Shown here: one piece after another, positions 48,776-57,468 of the stretch
How the letters are laid out: each line of letters starts with the position of its first letter
Numbering within the stretch: position 1 is the stretch's first letter
Origin: Acinetobacter guillouiae CIP 63.46
GTDB lineage: Bacteria; Pseudomonadota; Gammaproteobacteria; Pseudomonadales; Moraxellaceae
DNA length: 64,000 nucleotides
Assembly: GCF_000368145.1 (NCBI RefSeq)
Contig: NZ_KB849283.1
Span: 2,072,324-2,136,323 of the forward strand
Direction: 5' to 3'
Translations under genes and position numbers: made by a program
Notes under the pieces: generated by a model
What the model saw: the letters and a program-made list of their open reading frames with translations, nothing else
Told to the model about the DNA's origin: nothing
Databases searched by the model: none

Positions 48776-49588
48776 TTAAGCCACCATTTGGTCAGATAAT
48801 GCAACAAACTGAGCCAATGTTAAGGTTTCTGGACGTGCCATTGGATCTACACCAGCATTTTCAAAACCGTCTTCTACCAACATGCCTTTTAAGCTATTAC
48901 GTAGTGTTTTTCGGCGTTGTGTAAACACATGCGATACCAAACGAGCTAAGGCTTTTTCACTTTTAGCAACAATTGGTTTAGTCGCATAAGGCTCTAAACG
49001 GAATACCGCAGATGTTACTTTTGGTGGTGGATTGAATGATCCCGGTGGTACTTCAAACAAGAAAGTAGGTTTACAAAAGTATTGAATCATCACCGACAAA
49101 CGCCCATATTCTTTGGTGTTTGGAGATGCGGTAATACGATCAACCACTTCTTTTTGCAACATAAAATGCATGTCTTTGACTTTGTCACCAAATTCCAAGA
49201 GATGGAAAAGCAAAGGCGTTGAAATATTATAAGGTAGGTTTCCGACCACACGTAAAGGACGACCTTCCTGAAATAATTCAGTAAAATCATATTTTAACGC
49301 ATCAGTTTCAATGATGGTGAGCCGTTCAGGATGTGGTACTCGACCCGGCAAGCCCGCTGCCAAGTCACGATCCAGTTCTAGCACTGTCAAAGCATCACAT
49401 TCACCATTTAAAGGTGAAGTTAAAGCGGCTAAACCCGGTCCAATTTCAACAATATTTTCCCCTGATCTTGGGGCAACAGAACGAACAATTTTGGCAATCA
49501 CACGTTGGTCATGTAAGAAGTTTTGTCCAAAACGCTTACGCGTATGATGCCCTTCATCTTTAGGGTTTAAGGCATTAATTTGATACAT
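48776..49588 (-). CDS. rsmA: 16S rRNA dimethyladenosine transferase
   Basis: A 270-residue SAM-dependent methyltransferase (KsgA) that dimethylates two adjacent adenosines near the 3' end of 16S rRNA. Motifs are KRFGQNFLHDQRVIAKIV, VEIGPGLAALTSPL (SAM site), ELDRDL, NLPYNIST (catalytic N-x-P-Y) and FNPPPKVTSAVFRL. The stop codon abuts the apaH start, so these two are coupled. pdxA ends 38 bases upstream. Confidence 0.97.
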   Translation of the reverse strand: MYQINALNPKDEGHHTRKRFGQNFLHDQRVIAKIVRSVAPRSGENIVEIGPGLAALTSPLNGECDALTVLELDRDLAAGLPGRVPHPERLTIIETDALKYDFTELFQEGRPLRVVGNLPYNISTPLLFHLLEFGDKVKDMHFMLQKEVVDRITASPNTKEYGRLSVMIQYFCKPTFLFEVPPGSFNPPPKVTSAVFRLEPYATKPIVAKSEKALARLVSHVFTQRRKTLRNSLKGMLVEDGFENAGVDPMARPETLTLAQFVALSDQMVA

Positions 49589-49626
49589 AAAAAAAATCCA
49601 ACGTGATAAATAAGGTTGTTTACAAA

Positions 49627-50598
49627 TTAATTCGAGCGAGCGAGATCAAGCGCTAAATCGACAGCGACATGCAAACTTGAACTTTTTGCAAGGCCTGTAC
49701 CTGCAAGGGAGAGCGCAGTACCGTGATCAACTGAGGTCCGAATAAAAGGTAAACCTAAAGTAATATTAATGGCTTCGCCAAATCCCTGCGATTTTAACAC
49801 AGGTAAACCCTGATCGTGATACATCGCCAAAACAGCATCAGTACCTTTTAAATGATCCACAGTAAATAAAGTATCAGCAGGCATACTTAAACTCATGTCT
49901 ATACCTTGGACTCGATAACTTTCAAGCACTGGATTGATCGTATCAATTTCTTCATGACCTAAGTAGCCACCCTCTCCAGCATGCGGGTTTAAGCCACACA
50001 CCAAAATACGCGGATGATTAATTTTAAATTTTGTTTTTAAATCATGAATAAGAATATCAATCACCTGATGGAGACGCTGTTTGGTAATGGCATCTGCAAC
50101 ATCCCGCAGTGGTAAATGCGTGGTCACTAAAGCAACTCTTAACGTTTTTGTTGCAAGCATCATGACCACACGTTCCACACCAGCAAACTCTTGGTAATAT
50201 TCCGTATGACCGCTGAAGTGGATCCCTGCGTCATTGATAATTGACTTTTGTACTGGCGCTGTAGCAACACCAACACTGAGGCCTTGCATGGCATAGTATG
50301 CAGTACGGCGTAATTGTTCGATCACATATGCAGAGTTTTGCGAGTTTAACGTCCCTAAAGCAATATCCACGGCTAAAGGAACATGTTCCACATAGAGCTG
50401 ACCTTGAGCCAAACACTCCGTCTGCCCTTGATACTCAATAAGCTGAACGCTTTTGTTTAAAATTTTGGCACGATCCCTCAACATATTGATATCAGCCAAT
50501 ACAACAACTGGACGATCATCAATACGATCTGCCAAATCTAAACAAATATCTGGGCCAATGCCAGCAGGCTCACCACTGGTTATATATAAAGGAAGCAT
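49627..50598 (-). CDS. pdxA: 4-hydroxythreonine-4-phosphate dehydrogenase
   Basis: A 323-residue NAD-dependent enzyme of pyridoxal-5'-phosphate synthesis that oxidatively decarboxylates 4-phosphohydroxy-L-threonine. It begins MLPLYITSGEPAGIGPDICL, the family signature. Divalent-metal His residues are in FSGHTEYYQEF, in GLNPHAGEGGYLGHEEI and in MYHDQGLPVLKSQGF. It heads the pdxA-rsmA-apaH unit. surA, often found upstream, is absent here; the 250 bases upstream hold no gene. Confidence 0.96.
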   Translation of the reverse strand: MLPLYITSGEPAGIGPDICLDLADRIDDRPVVVLADINMLRDRAKILNKSVQLIEYQGQTECLAQGQLYVEHVPLAVDIALGTLNSQNSAYVIEQLRRTAYYAMQGLSVGVATAPVQKSIINDAGIHFSGHTEYYQEFAGVERVVMMLATKTLRVALVTTHLPLRDVADAITKQRLHQVIDILIHDLKTKFKINHPRILVCGLNPHAGEGGYLGHEEIDTINPVLESYRVQGIDMSLSMPADTLFTVDHLKGTDAVLAMYHDQGLPVLKSQGFGEAINITLGLPFIRTSVDHGTALSLAGTGLAKSSSLHVAVDLALDLARSN

Positions 50599-50845
50599 CT
50601 AGAACTCTTTTAACAGACCTTGCATAGACAGTATACATCGGTTCTAAATTATCATTTCCAATTCAAATTCATTTTTATATCGAATATAACTAAATCAGGT
50701 AAAAAATGAACCAAAAACAATGTCTCAAGCCACCTCTCTGACTCCATTGCAAACAATTTTTATATTTCATCATACTTAGATGATTGAAATTTAGAATGCT
50801 TTAGAGTTGACTTTTAGAAGCGGGCCGAGTTTCTGGTTGAGCTTG

Positions 50846-51370
50846 CTATTGATCAATTTCAGAGAAATCAAACATTGATTCAACGTCTTTCCCACACTTG
50901 GCTGGATCAATATGTTGATCAAAGATTATTCTGACTCGATGGTCTGGTTCAACTTTCCCATAGACTGTATATTCCCCACTTCGGCTTTTATCATCGTCAT
51001 CCTCCCATTGCACGACAGCATCGACTTCTTCACCAATAGGGATGTGTTGAGTTTGAATGAGTAATCCAATCGCTTGGCAAGGATATGCGGTTTGAATTTC
51101 TTCACTAAAATCGACAGTCATCCATTTCGCATCCAAGATCGTATCTAATTCTCCTCGCTGTTGTTTTCTTGCTGCTTTTTCTTCTTCGGTTTTTCCTACT
51201 TGTTTTATTTTTTCATTTTCCCATGTTTTTTCATTTTCTAATATGTTCTTTGAATTCATATGATTGAACTGGGCTTGCTGATCCAGCAAATCCGCTTGAG
51301 CAAAACTCAGGTTTAAGTTACCTATACCCAATAGCAGTAGAACGAATTTTATTGAATTTATTATTTTCAT
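50846..51370 (-). CDS. Secreted hypothetical protein
   Basis: A 174-residue protein with a signal peptide (FVLLLLGIGNLNLSFAQADL). A charged, probably helical stretch follows (residues about 25-75, rich in Glu, Lys and Gln), then a beta-type region with YPCQAIGLLIQTQHIPIGEE and the acidic patch WEDDDDKSRSGEY. Two cysteines are present in the mature part. No family is recognised. It stands alone between pdxA and the rplM promoter. Confidence 0.6.
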   Translation of the reverse strand: MKIINSIKFVLLLLGIGNLNLSFAQADLLDQQAQFNHMNSKNILENEKTWENEKIKQVGKTEEEKAARKQQRGELDTILDAKWMTVDFSEEIQTAYPCQAIGLLIQTQHIPIGEEVDAVVQWEDDDDKSRSGEYTVYGKVEPDHRVRIIFDQHIDPAKCGKDVESMFDFSEIDQ

Positions 51371-51529
51371 TTTTGCCTGACTTATTTTCTCTATATCACC
51401 TTAATTATTCATGAATCCCGTCACAATTCCAATATAAATCAGAAAACCTTACAACATTTTATCCAAACTAAGCTTTGCTTTTGGGTACGTTTATCAATAT
51501 AATGATGCGCTTGAAATTCAATATTTCAA

Positions 51530-51558
51530 TTGCGACTCTAACTCTTTTCAGATAGAAT
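51530..51558 (+). promoter_or_regulatory. Sigma-70 promoter of rplM-rpsI
   Basis: TTGCGA (51530-51535) and TAGAAT (51553-51558) are separated by 17 bases, the ideal spacing. Transcription would begin near 51565, giving a leader of about 57 bases that contains a perfect hairpin. Confidence 0.7.
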
Positions 51559-51572
51559 TCGCACTCCTTTTT

Positions 51573-51598
51573 GTTTGGACAGATTCCATAGTCCAAAC
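51573..51598 (+). promoter_or_regulatory. Leader hairpin upstream of rplM, candidate L13 autoregulatory site
   Basis: GTTTGGAC (51573-51580) and GTCCAAAC (51591-51598) form a perfect 8-bp stem with a ten-base loop (AGATTCCATA), 23 bases before the rplM ATG. Ribosomal-protein leaders in this position commonly bind their own product (L13 leaders are known in gammaproteobacteria). No T-run follows, so action at translation initiation is more likely than termination. Confidence 0.6.
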
Positions 51599-51621
51599 CA
51601 ACTATAATAGGTAGTGGTTTA

Positions 51622-52050
51622 ATGAAAACTCTCAGCGCTAAGCCAGCTGAAGTTCAACACGACTGGTATGTTGTTGATGCTTCTGGCAAAACTTTAGGTC
51701 GCCTTGCGACTGAAATCGCTCGTCGTTTACGCGGTAAACACAAAACTTCTTATACGCCTCACGTTGACACTGGTGACTACATCGTTGTGATCAATGCTGA
51801 ACAAGTACAAGTGACTGGTAAAAAATCACTTGATAAGAAATACTATCGCCACACTGGTTTCCCTGGTGGTATTCGTGAAACTAATTTCGAAAAATTAGTT
51901 GCTCACAAACCAGAAGAAATCTTCGAACGTGCTGTAAAAGGCATGTTGCCAAAAGGTCCTCTTGGTTACGCGATGATCAAGAAAATGAAAGTGTACGCTG
52001 GTACTGAGCATCCTCATACTGCTCAACAGCCACAAGTTTTGGACATCTAA
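51622..52050 (+). CDS. rplM: 50S ribosomal protein L13
   Basis: A 142-residue large-subunit protein that binds 23S rRNA early in assembly. Conserved segments are [53 protein letters not shown] and [20 protein letters not shown]. It is full length for the family, and rpsI follows 12 bases later as in nearly all proteobacteria. Confidence 0.98.
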   Translation: MKTLSAKPAEVQHDWYVVDASGKTLGRLATEIARRLRGKHKTSYTPHVDTGDYIVVINAEQVQVTGKKSLDKKYYRHTGFPGGIRETNFEKLVAHKPEEIFERAVKGMLPKGPLGYAMIKKMKVYAGTEHPHTAQQPQVLDI

Positions 52051-52062
52051 GGGATACAGCAC

Positions 52063-52449
52063 ATGGCTACTAACTATGGTACAGGTCGCCGTAAGACCGC
52101 AACTGCACGTGTTTTCCTATCAGCTGGTACTGGTAAACTCGTAATCAACAACCGCACTCTTGAACAGTATTTCGGTCGTGAAACTGCTCGTATGGTTGTT
52201 CGTCAACCACTTGAGCTTTTAGAAGTTACTGAAAAATTTGACCTTTACATCACTGTTGCTGGTGGTGGTATCGGTGGTCAAGCAGGCGCTATCCGTCACG
52301 GTATTACTCGTGCATTGATCGCTTCTGATGAGACTTTAAAACCTGCTCTTCGTCAAGCTGGTTTCGTTACTCGTGATGCTCGTGAAGTTGAACGTAAGAA
52401 ACTTGGTTTACGTAAAGCTCGTAAACGTCCTCAATTCTCTAAACGTTAA
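52063..52449 (+). CDS. rpsI: 30S ribosomal protein S9
   Basis: A 128-residue small-subunit protein whose C-terminal tail ([12 protein letters not shown]) reaches the P-site t[23 protein letters not shown] and [20 protein letters not shown] are the family signatures. It is the second gene of the rplM-rpsI operon and is followed by a strong terminator. Confidence 0.98.
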   Translation: MATNYGTGRRKTATARVFLSAGTGKLVINNRTLEQYFGRETARMVVRQPLELLEVTEKFDLYITVAGGGIGGQAGAIRHGITRALIASDETLKPALRQAGFVTRDAREVERKKLGLRKARKRPQFSKR

Positions 52450-52468
52450 TTCGTTTACCGAATCGGAT

Positions 52469-52501
52469 AAAAAAACCTCGGCATTTGCCGAGGTTTTTTT
52501 A
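52469..52501 (+). terminator. Intrinsic terminator after rpsI
   Basis: AACCTCGGCA and TGCCGAGGTT form a 10-bp GC-rich stem followed by T7. It is A-rich upstream and T-rich downstream, and may also stop the convergent gene. Confidence 0.92.
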
Positions 52502-52519
52502 TGGGGTAACTATTCGAAG

Positions 52520-52984
52520 TTACTTTGTTTTATCTCGTTTAGAACAGTCCATGACAGCGTCAGTAATCCCATCGGCAGCTTTTGATTCTGTAATCGTACA
52601 GCCATTTTCCTGATAAGTTCGAGTTTCCTTAGAAAACTTGTGATCTTTCGGAAGCGGTGCATTACATGGCTTATCGGTCTTTACATTGACCATTTTCACA
52701 GGTCCATCATTATAGATCGTCACCTTACAACCTTTTACGACATATTCTTGTTTGATCCCACCATACATTTCATCTTCAGAAGCAGCAGATGCAACATCAC
52801 AGGCCTCGTCTGCACTACATAAGGTCCCTGCTCCAGCCACTTCCGCTCCAGCGGCTTCGGTTGCTTCAGCAGCAGCCTCTTGTACTTGAGCATCTACAGA
52901 TTGCTTCTTTGCATATGTATTTGAAATACTCATCATCAACAGCAATGCCAAAGCTAATTTACTGTGCTTATTTATTAAATTCAT
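52520..52984 (-). CDS. Secreted Cys-containing hypothetical protein
   Basis: A 154-residue protein with a signal peptide (LALALLLMMSISNTYAKK). An Ala/Glu-rich stretch follows (VQEAAAEATEAAGAEVAGAG), then six cysteines in the mature region (TLCSADEACD, KGCKVT, KPCNAP, NGCTIT, MDCSKR). An even number of cysteines in a periplasmic protein suggests disulphides. No family is recognised. It is convergent with rpsI across the terminator. Confidence 0.65.
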   Translation of the reverse strand: MNLINKHSKLALALLLMMSISNTYAKKQSVDAQVQEAAAEATEAAGAEVAGAGTLCSADEACDVASAASEDEMYGGIKQEYVVKGCKVTIYNDGPVKMVNVKTDKPCNAPLPKDHKFSKETRTYQENGCTITESKAADGITDAVMDCSKRDKTK

Positions 52985-53106
52985 AAGTTTATCCTTGTTT
53001 TCTATCTACTTGATAGCAATACCCACCATAAGCTTATTAAAGTTAAGATGATTTTATTGTCTATTTTTAGTATTCTACTCTATTCACTTCACTTAGTTTT
53101 TGGAAT

Positions 53107-53760
53107 ATGCCTGTCGAAAATGCACCTCAACAAGGGATTACGTTGTATAGCCACGAGGATGACTTTCGTTCACATTGGATTAGATTTCTTCTTGCAGAAA
53201 AACAAATTAAACACACCTTAATCATTGTCGAAGAAGATGATGAAGATTTAGCCAGTTTAAATCCATATAATCAACTACCTATGCTGATTGAAAATGATTT
53301 AAAGCTGTTTAATACCAGTATTATTTCTGAATACTTAGATGACCGTTATCGACAAAATAAACTCTATGCGGATGCCCCAGCACCACGCGCAGAGCAAAGA
53401 CAGTATATTTGGCGCTTTGAACAAGATTGGCTTAAACTTGCAGACATTATGCTACGCCACCCAGACACACTTAATGAAGCTGCAAAAAAGAATGCACAAA
53501 AACAATTAAAAGATACTTTGGTATCCCTGACCCCACTTTTTCAACATTATCCTTATTTTATGTCTGAAAACTTTACAATTTTAGATTGCATGTTAGCGCC
53601 AATTTTCATACGGTTAAAACATATGGGAATTGAATTACCGAAACAGCAATCTCGTCCAATTTTATTATATTGCCAACGGATTTTTAGCCGCCCTGCTTTT
53701 TTAAAGTCGATGACTTTTAAAGAGAAAAACAGATATAGTGAATTTTTGGCAAAATTCTAG
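53107..53760 (+). CDS. sspA: Stringent starvation protein A
   Basis: A 217-residue GST-fold protein that binds RNA polymerase and modulates transcription under starvation and acid stress. The N-terminal thioredoxin-like half has ITLYSHEDDFRSHWIRFLLA and the cis-Pro turn YNQLPMLIENDLKLFNTSII. The helical half includes YMSEN-type FMSENFTILDCMLAPIFIRL. As in other SspA proteins it lacks the usual catalytic GST residue. sspB follows 26 bases later. Confidence 0.93.
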   Translation: MPVENAPQQGITLYSHEDDFRSHWIRFLLAEKQIKHTLIIVEEDDEDLASLNPYNQLPMLIENDLKLFNTSIISEYLDDRYRQNKLYADAPAPRAEQRQYIWRFEQDWLKLADIMLRHPDTLNEAAKKNAQKQLKDTLVSLTPLFQHYPYFMSENFTILDCMLAPIFIRLKHMGIELPKQQSRPILLYCQRIFSRPAFLKSMTFKEKNRYSEFLAKF

Positions 53761-53786
53761 ATCGCAAATCAATAGAGTATTTTTTA

Positions 53787-54227
53787 ATGTCTGAACAAGA
53801 ATTGAACTTAACCCCAACTCGACCATACCTTGCACGCGCAATATATGAATGGATTTGCGACAACAATTTAACGCCATACTTACTTGTTGACGCAACCAAA
53901 CCCTATACCGATGTACCACAACAATTTGTACAAGATGGGCAAATTGTATTGAACATCGCACCACATTCTGTGCATATGTTAAATATGACCAATGAAGCAA
54001 TTACTTTCTCTGCTCGATTTAGTGGTGCATCTAAAGATATCTATGTGCCTATAAATGCAGTATTAGGCTTGTATGCACGCGAAAATGGACAAGGATTATT
54101 CTTTGATCCTGATGAATATGCCAATGTGCAAATAGATGAAGATGTTTTAGAATCAAATACTAGTGAAGAAGTAGAAACTAAAACTGAGGCACCAAAGAAA
54201 AAACCAAGTTTAAGAATTTTAGAATAG
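53787..54227 (+). CDS. sspB: ClpXP protease specificity-enhancing factor
   Basis: A 146-residue adaptor that delivers ssrA-tagged proteins to ClpXP. Its folded N-terminal domain shows TRPYLARAIYEWICDNNLTP, PYLLVDATKPYTDVPQQFV and IVLNIAPHSVHMLNM, followed by FSARFSGASKDIYVPINAVL. An acidic, flexible linker leads to the ClpX-docking tail, here ending PKKKPSLRILE. It forms an operon with sspA. Confidence 0.95.
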   Translation: MSEQELNLTPTRPYLARAIYEWICDNNLTPYLLVDATKPYTDVPQQFVQDGQIVLNIAPHSVHMLNMTNEAITFSARFSGASKDIYVPINAVLGLYARENGQGLFFDPDEYANVQIDEDVLESNTSEEVETKTEAPKKKPSLRILE

Positions 54228-54242
54228 AACAAGGAGAACTGA

Positions 54243-54902
54243 ATGGCTTTTGATCTCGTACAATACTTTGCTGAGCAGATAAAGATTCAAAAGCCTCAGC
54301 TATTATCTCAATTAGAGCCTGCTCAACGTATAGCACATATTGAAGAACTCAATGCTTTAACGTTGGGTAAACTCATTACGCTATGGCGTAAAGATGATGA
54401 TGCGTTGTATCAAGAAATTCTTTCGCAAGATCAGTTATACAGCCAAGAAATTTCTCGACACCTCACCACCTCTACTCAGAATAAATCCAGTTTAGATAAA
54501 TCTATACTTGAACCAGCAACAACGGAAATTCTTGAACTACAGCTTGCTGAATTAAAGCAACTTGAAACAGCAGGAAGTTTAGGTAAGCGAGGGCTTCGAG
54601 AATTGGTGATTGGGCAAATTGAGCACCTCTCAGGTCAGGCGAAAGATTGGGTTTGGTCAACAAACGAACTAACCGAACTGATTGGCTCTCAACCTGTGCT
54701 TGAAGAAGAGATATCATTAGATGAAACGATGAAGGAGTTTAATCAAATGGTCAATGTTCAAAAAGCAGATCTTCATACAGATCACCAAGAAGTCGTAGTA
54801 ACCGAAACGGCGAATCCTACTTGGGCTAAAATTGCAGAACCTGTGGTGGCACTTGTGGTTTTGTATATTCTTTTTGAAGCAGCTACGAAGCTTTTTGCTT
54901 AA
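54243..54902 (+). CDS. Hypothetical protein with C-terminal membrane anchor
   Basis: A 219-residue protein preceded by a strong ribosome site (AAGGAG). Residues 1-195 are hydrophilic and mostly helical, Gln/Glu/Leu-rich, with no signal peptide. Residues about 198-215 (VVALVVLYILFEAATKLFA at the end) form a single membrane anchor. It is predicted to be tail-anchored with a cytoplasmic body. It follows sspB by 15 bases and probably shares its transcript, ending at the terminator about 25 bases downstream. No known family. Confidence 0.7.
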   Translation: MAFDLVQYFAEQIKIQKPQLLSQLEPAQRIAHIEELNALTLGKLITLWRKDDDALYQEILSQDQLYSQEISRHLTTSTQNKSSLDKSILEPATTEILELQLAELKQLETAGSLGKRGLRELVIGQIEHLSGQAKDWVWSTNELTELIGSQPVLEEEISLDETMKEFNQMVNVQKADLHTDHQEVVVTETANPTWAKIAEPVVALVVLYILFEAATKLFA

Positions 54903-54926
54903 TTTAGTCTGATAATCAAAAATTAT

Positions 54927-54955
54927 AAAAAGCGATCGAAATGATCGCTTTTTTT
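54927..54955 (+). terminator. Intrinsic terminator after the sspA operon
   Basis: AAAAAGCGATC and GATCGCTTTTT form an 11-bp stem around GAAAT, followed by further T. It ends the sspA-sspB-tail-anchored unit. Confidence 0.9.
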
Positions 54956-55359
54956 CATGTAAAAAATACTTAAGTAATTTTAATCATTTCACGTGATTAA
55001 AATCACAGTAATAATATTATAAATGATAAAATATGCACAATCATAATAAACATTCAAATTACTATTAAGTTAAGCTTTTATTGATAAAAATAACTAAGCA
55101 ATTTATTTAACTTTAAGATAGATTTTTTATAATAACTAATGTTAATTTAAAGCCATGAAACTCTCTAAACGTTAAAAAAAATTAAAAGTTTACACAGGAG
55201 GATAATAATGCAATAAATATACTGATTAAATGCCAAGCAATTAAACATTAAAAAAATGATTTTACTGGAAAAAGAACAAATCTAGCGTTAACTTAAACTA
55301 ACTACGACCGTTAAAAAACAGTTTACACTTTAATTTTTTAATATTAGATAAGTGATATT
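54956..55359. other. AT-rich leader region of the GTPase operon
   Basis: About 400 bases without a credible gene. ACAGGAGGATAATAATGCAA near 55194-55213 is a strong ribosome-site-plus-ATG, but the ORF is only a few codons (the third codon is TAA). It could be a leader peptide or chance. The promoter is probably within this interval but not identifiable with confidence. Confidence 0.4.
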
Positions 55360-56331
55360 ATGAACAATCAATGTATCAATATCGCAATTTCAGGCTTAGG
55401 TTTAACCACCTCTGACGATCTTAAAATAAGACTTAGAAAAATTTTACCAACCAACATTGGTATAAATTGGACAAGTGTTTCAGATCAAAATATAAATTGT
55501 ATTTTGATCAATGAGCAGTTTTTTGAAAATAATAATATCCAGAATATTATCCAAAATAAAAATATTCCTTATTTAAAAATTTCAAAACATAGTGAACATA
55601 AAGAAAGTGCTGAAGATAATTTACTCTGCATCCCGATTTATGACGAATTTACACTGAAAAACTGGGTCAATATCAAATTACTGCATAAGACTGAAACAGA
55701 ACAATCTGAACTTAGCCAAATTCCAAATGATGAAGCTGATGATCAACTTGAAATCAAAGAAATTGATTTTTTTGCAGCGCTTTTCCATCACGACAGCCGC
55801 AAAGTTATATTAAATGATCATCTCGGTACGATTGCGATTATCGACCATCATGCGCATCTGGCATGGCTAGAAGCTACCCGTGAAGAATACCAAACAGATC
55901 GCTCGATACACTACACCGCAGCAGTCACTGCGGACTTTATAAAAGTTTCTCGTAAACGACAATTCAATTTAGAAAATTGGTTATTTAACCTGATTTGGAA
56001 AAATCCCAATTTAATTACCGTACCTGCAGCTGATAAATATTATCGCCTCAAATTTTGGGTTCAACCCAATGAGCTGGATAAGAAATTACTGTTACAACTA
56101 AGTGCATGTTTTATTTCTGGGGCTGAGATCCAACACGTCTCAGACAAACTCAACATTCCAGTCACAACCGTGCAGCACTTTGTTGCTGCGAATTTAGCCA
56201 TCCATAACGCTGAACTGATTTCAGCAAAAGAAAGCCTATTTGATAAAACATCAAGTGATACTGAGCAAACGGAAGAAAAAGGAATTTTAAAAAGCTTTTT
56301 TAACAAATTAAAAAGTCGATTTAAATTTTAA
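55360..56331 (+). CDS. Unrecognised protein partnered with a COG2229-like GTPase
   Basis: A 323-residue cytoplasmic protein. The N-terminal 100 residues alternate hydrophobic strands and polar loops (CINIAISGLGLTTSDDLKIR; INCILINEQFFE; IPYLKISKH), reminiscent of a receiver-like alpha/beta fold without the phosphorylatable Asp. A middle region contains RKVILNDHLGTIAIIDHHAH and WLEATREEY. Residues about 230-285 (LLLQLSACFISGAEIQHVSD, KLNIPVTTVQHFVAANLAIH) resemble a winged helix-turn-helix. The C-terminus is basic (FFNKLKSRFKF). It starts 14 bases before the GTPase gene on the same strand. No family identified; I propose it as an effector or regulator of the GTPase. Confidence 0.7.
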   Translation: MNNQCINIAISGLGLTTSDDLKIRLRKILPTNIGINWTSVSDQNINCILINEQFFENNNIQNIIQNKNIPYLKISKHSEHKESAEDNLLCIPIYDEFTLKNWVNIKLLHKTETEQSELSQIPNDEADDQLEIKEIDFFAALFHHDSRKVILNDHLGTIAIIDHHAHLAWLEATREEYQTDRSIHYTAAVTADFIKVSRKRQFNLENWLFNLIWKNPNLITVPAADKYYRLKFWVQPNELDKKLLLQLSACFISGAEIQHVSDKLNIPVTTVQHFVAANLAIHNAELISAKESLFDKTSSDTEQTEEKGILKSFFNKLKSRFKF

Positions 56332-56345
56332 GGGATAAATACACG

Positions 56346-56879
56346 ATGATTATTCAGAAGTATAAAATTGTTTTTGCAGGTTCAATGGGGGCAGGTAAAA
56401 CTGAAGCGATTAAATCATTATCAGAAGTACCTGTATTAGCAACTGAAGCATTTAACACCGATGATCGTAGCCATAAAAAACTAAACACAACCGTGGGAAT
56501 CGATTATGGCGAAGTAACCCTTGATGATGGCAGTAAAGTTGGGCTGTATGGCACACCAGGACAAGGTCGCTTTGACTTTATGTGGGGCGTGATATGCAAA
56601 GGCGCGATTGGTACGATTTTGTTGATTGATCATAGCTTAGCAACACCCTTAGATGAACTTGAATATTACCTCAATATTTTTAAACAGTATGGTGAAAACA
56701 TTGTGATTGGAGTCACCCATATCGATGATGATATGAATAAGCCAACGCACCAATACCGTCAATGGTTGATGGAACGTAATTTAAATTTACCTGTGTTTTT
56801 TATTGATGCACGCAAGAAAGCCGATGTGTTATTGCTCTTAGAAACCTTAATCACCACATTAGAAGTAAAATATTTATAG
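56346..56879 (+). CDS. Small GTPase of the COG2229/Cvn type
   Basis: A 177-residue Ras-like P-loop GTPase. G1 is GSMGAGKT (12-19) and G3 is YGTPGQGRFDFMW (68-80), which replaces DxxG and is typical of the Mgl/Cvn-related COG2229 family. G4 is THID (124-127) in place of NKxD. TTVGIDYGEVTLDDGSKVGL precedes G3. In actinobacteria such proteins sit in cvn operons with roadblock and DUF742 partners. In this window no roadblock gene is adjacent, only the upstream unknown protein. Cytoplasmic, signalling role inferred. Confidence 0.88.
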   Translation: MIIQKYKIVFAGSMGAGKTEAIKSLSEVPVLATEAFNTDDRSHKKLNTTVGIDYGEVTLDDGSKVGLYGTPGQGRFDFMWGVICKGAIGTILLIDHSLATPLDELEYYLNIFKQYGENIVIGVTHIDDDMNKPTHQYRQWLMERNLNLPVFFIDARKKADVLLLLETLITTLEVKYL

Positions 56880-57069
56880 ACTATTGATATGTATCCGCTT
56901 ACTGTAAACGTATTCGGATACTCAAAAGTCGCTATATTTAAACCAATTAATTATTCATATAAGTGATATCTATCAAGTCATTGATTAGAAAATAAGCTTA
57001 TGTTTTGTATGAACTTTTAGGAAATTTTGGTTATCAATTGATTTTTTGTACTTTTGAATCCTAGATGGT

Positions 57070-57220
57070 TATCCTACCGCAGGGCGACATGGATGTCGCC
57101 GTTGGGCGGGGGTATATGAGCAAAAATAAAGCACTGCTTTGTTTGCAGCGCAAGAGCCCTGTTAAACGGAAGATTTTTGTCACTTTTCATCTCTGAAAAG
57201 TGAGGCATCGCCTACGCAAA
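57070..57220. repeat. Structured intergenic repeat, copy 2 (inverted)
   Basis: The reverse complement repeats the order seen at 42.7 kb: GCGTAGGCGATGC, CTTGCGCTGCAAACAAAGC, GTGCTTTATTTTTGCTCA, then GGCGACATCCATGTCGCC. The palindrome lies at 57083-57100. Compared with copy 1, GGCGGCAT/ATGCCGCC has become GGCGACAT/ATGTCGCC, a compensated pair change. The middle has an additional hairpin (CACTTTTCA...TGAAAAGTG). The rest of 56880-57468 contains no gene. Confidence 0.75.
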
Positions 57221-57468
57221 GGGATTTAAACGTTGAATTTAAGGTATGGCATTGCAAGCTTTTTTATAATTAAACAATTGATTTTTTACATATAATTGAT
57301 TTAATTAAAAATATTAATTAATAAAAATTATATTCTTGTGTATGCGTTTTTTGACAGGTTAACTATATTTAAAGCCTTTATTTAAGCAATGGAGAAATAA
57401 AACCGAATCCACTTGATAGCATAAAGGAATAAAATCTTTAGCCTTATTACTGTTTGTAAGGCTACTGT

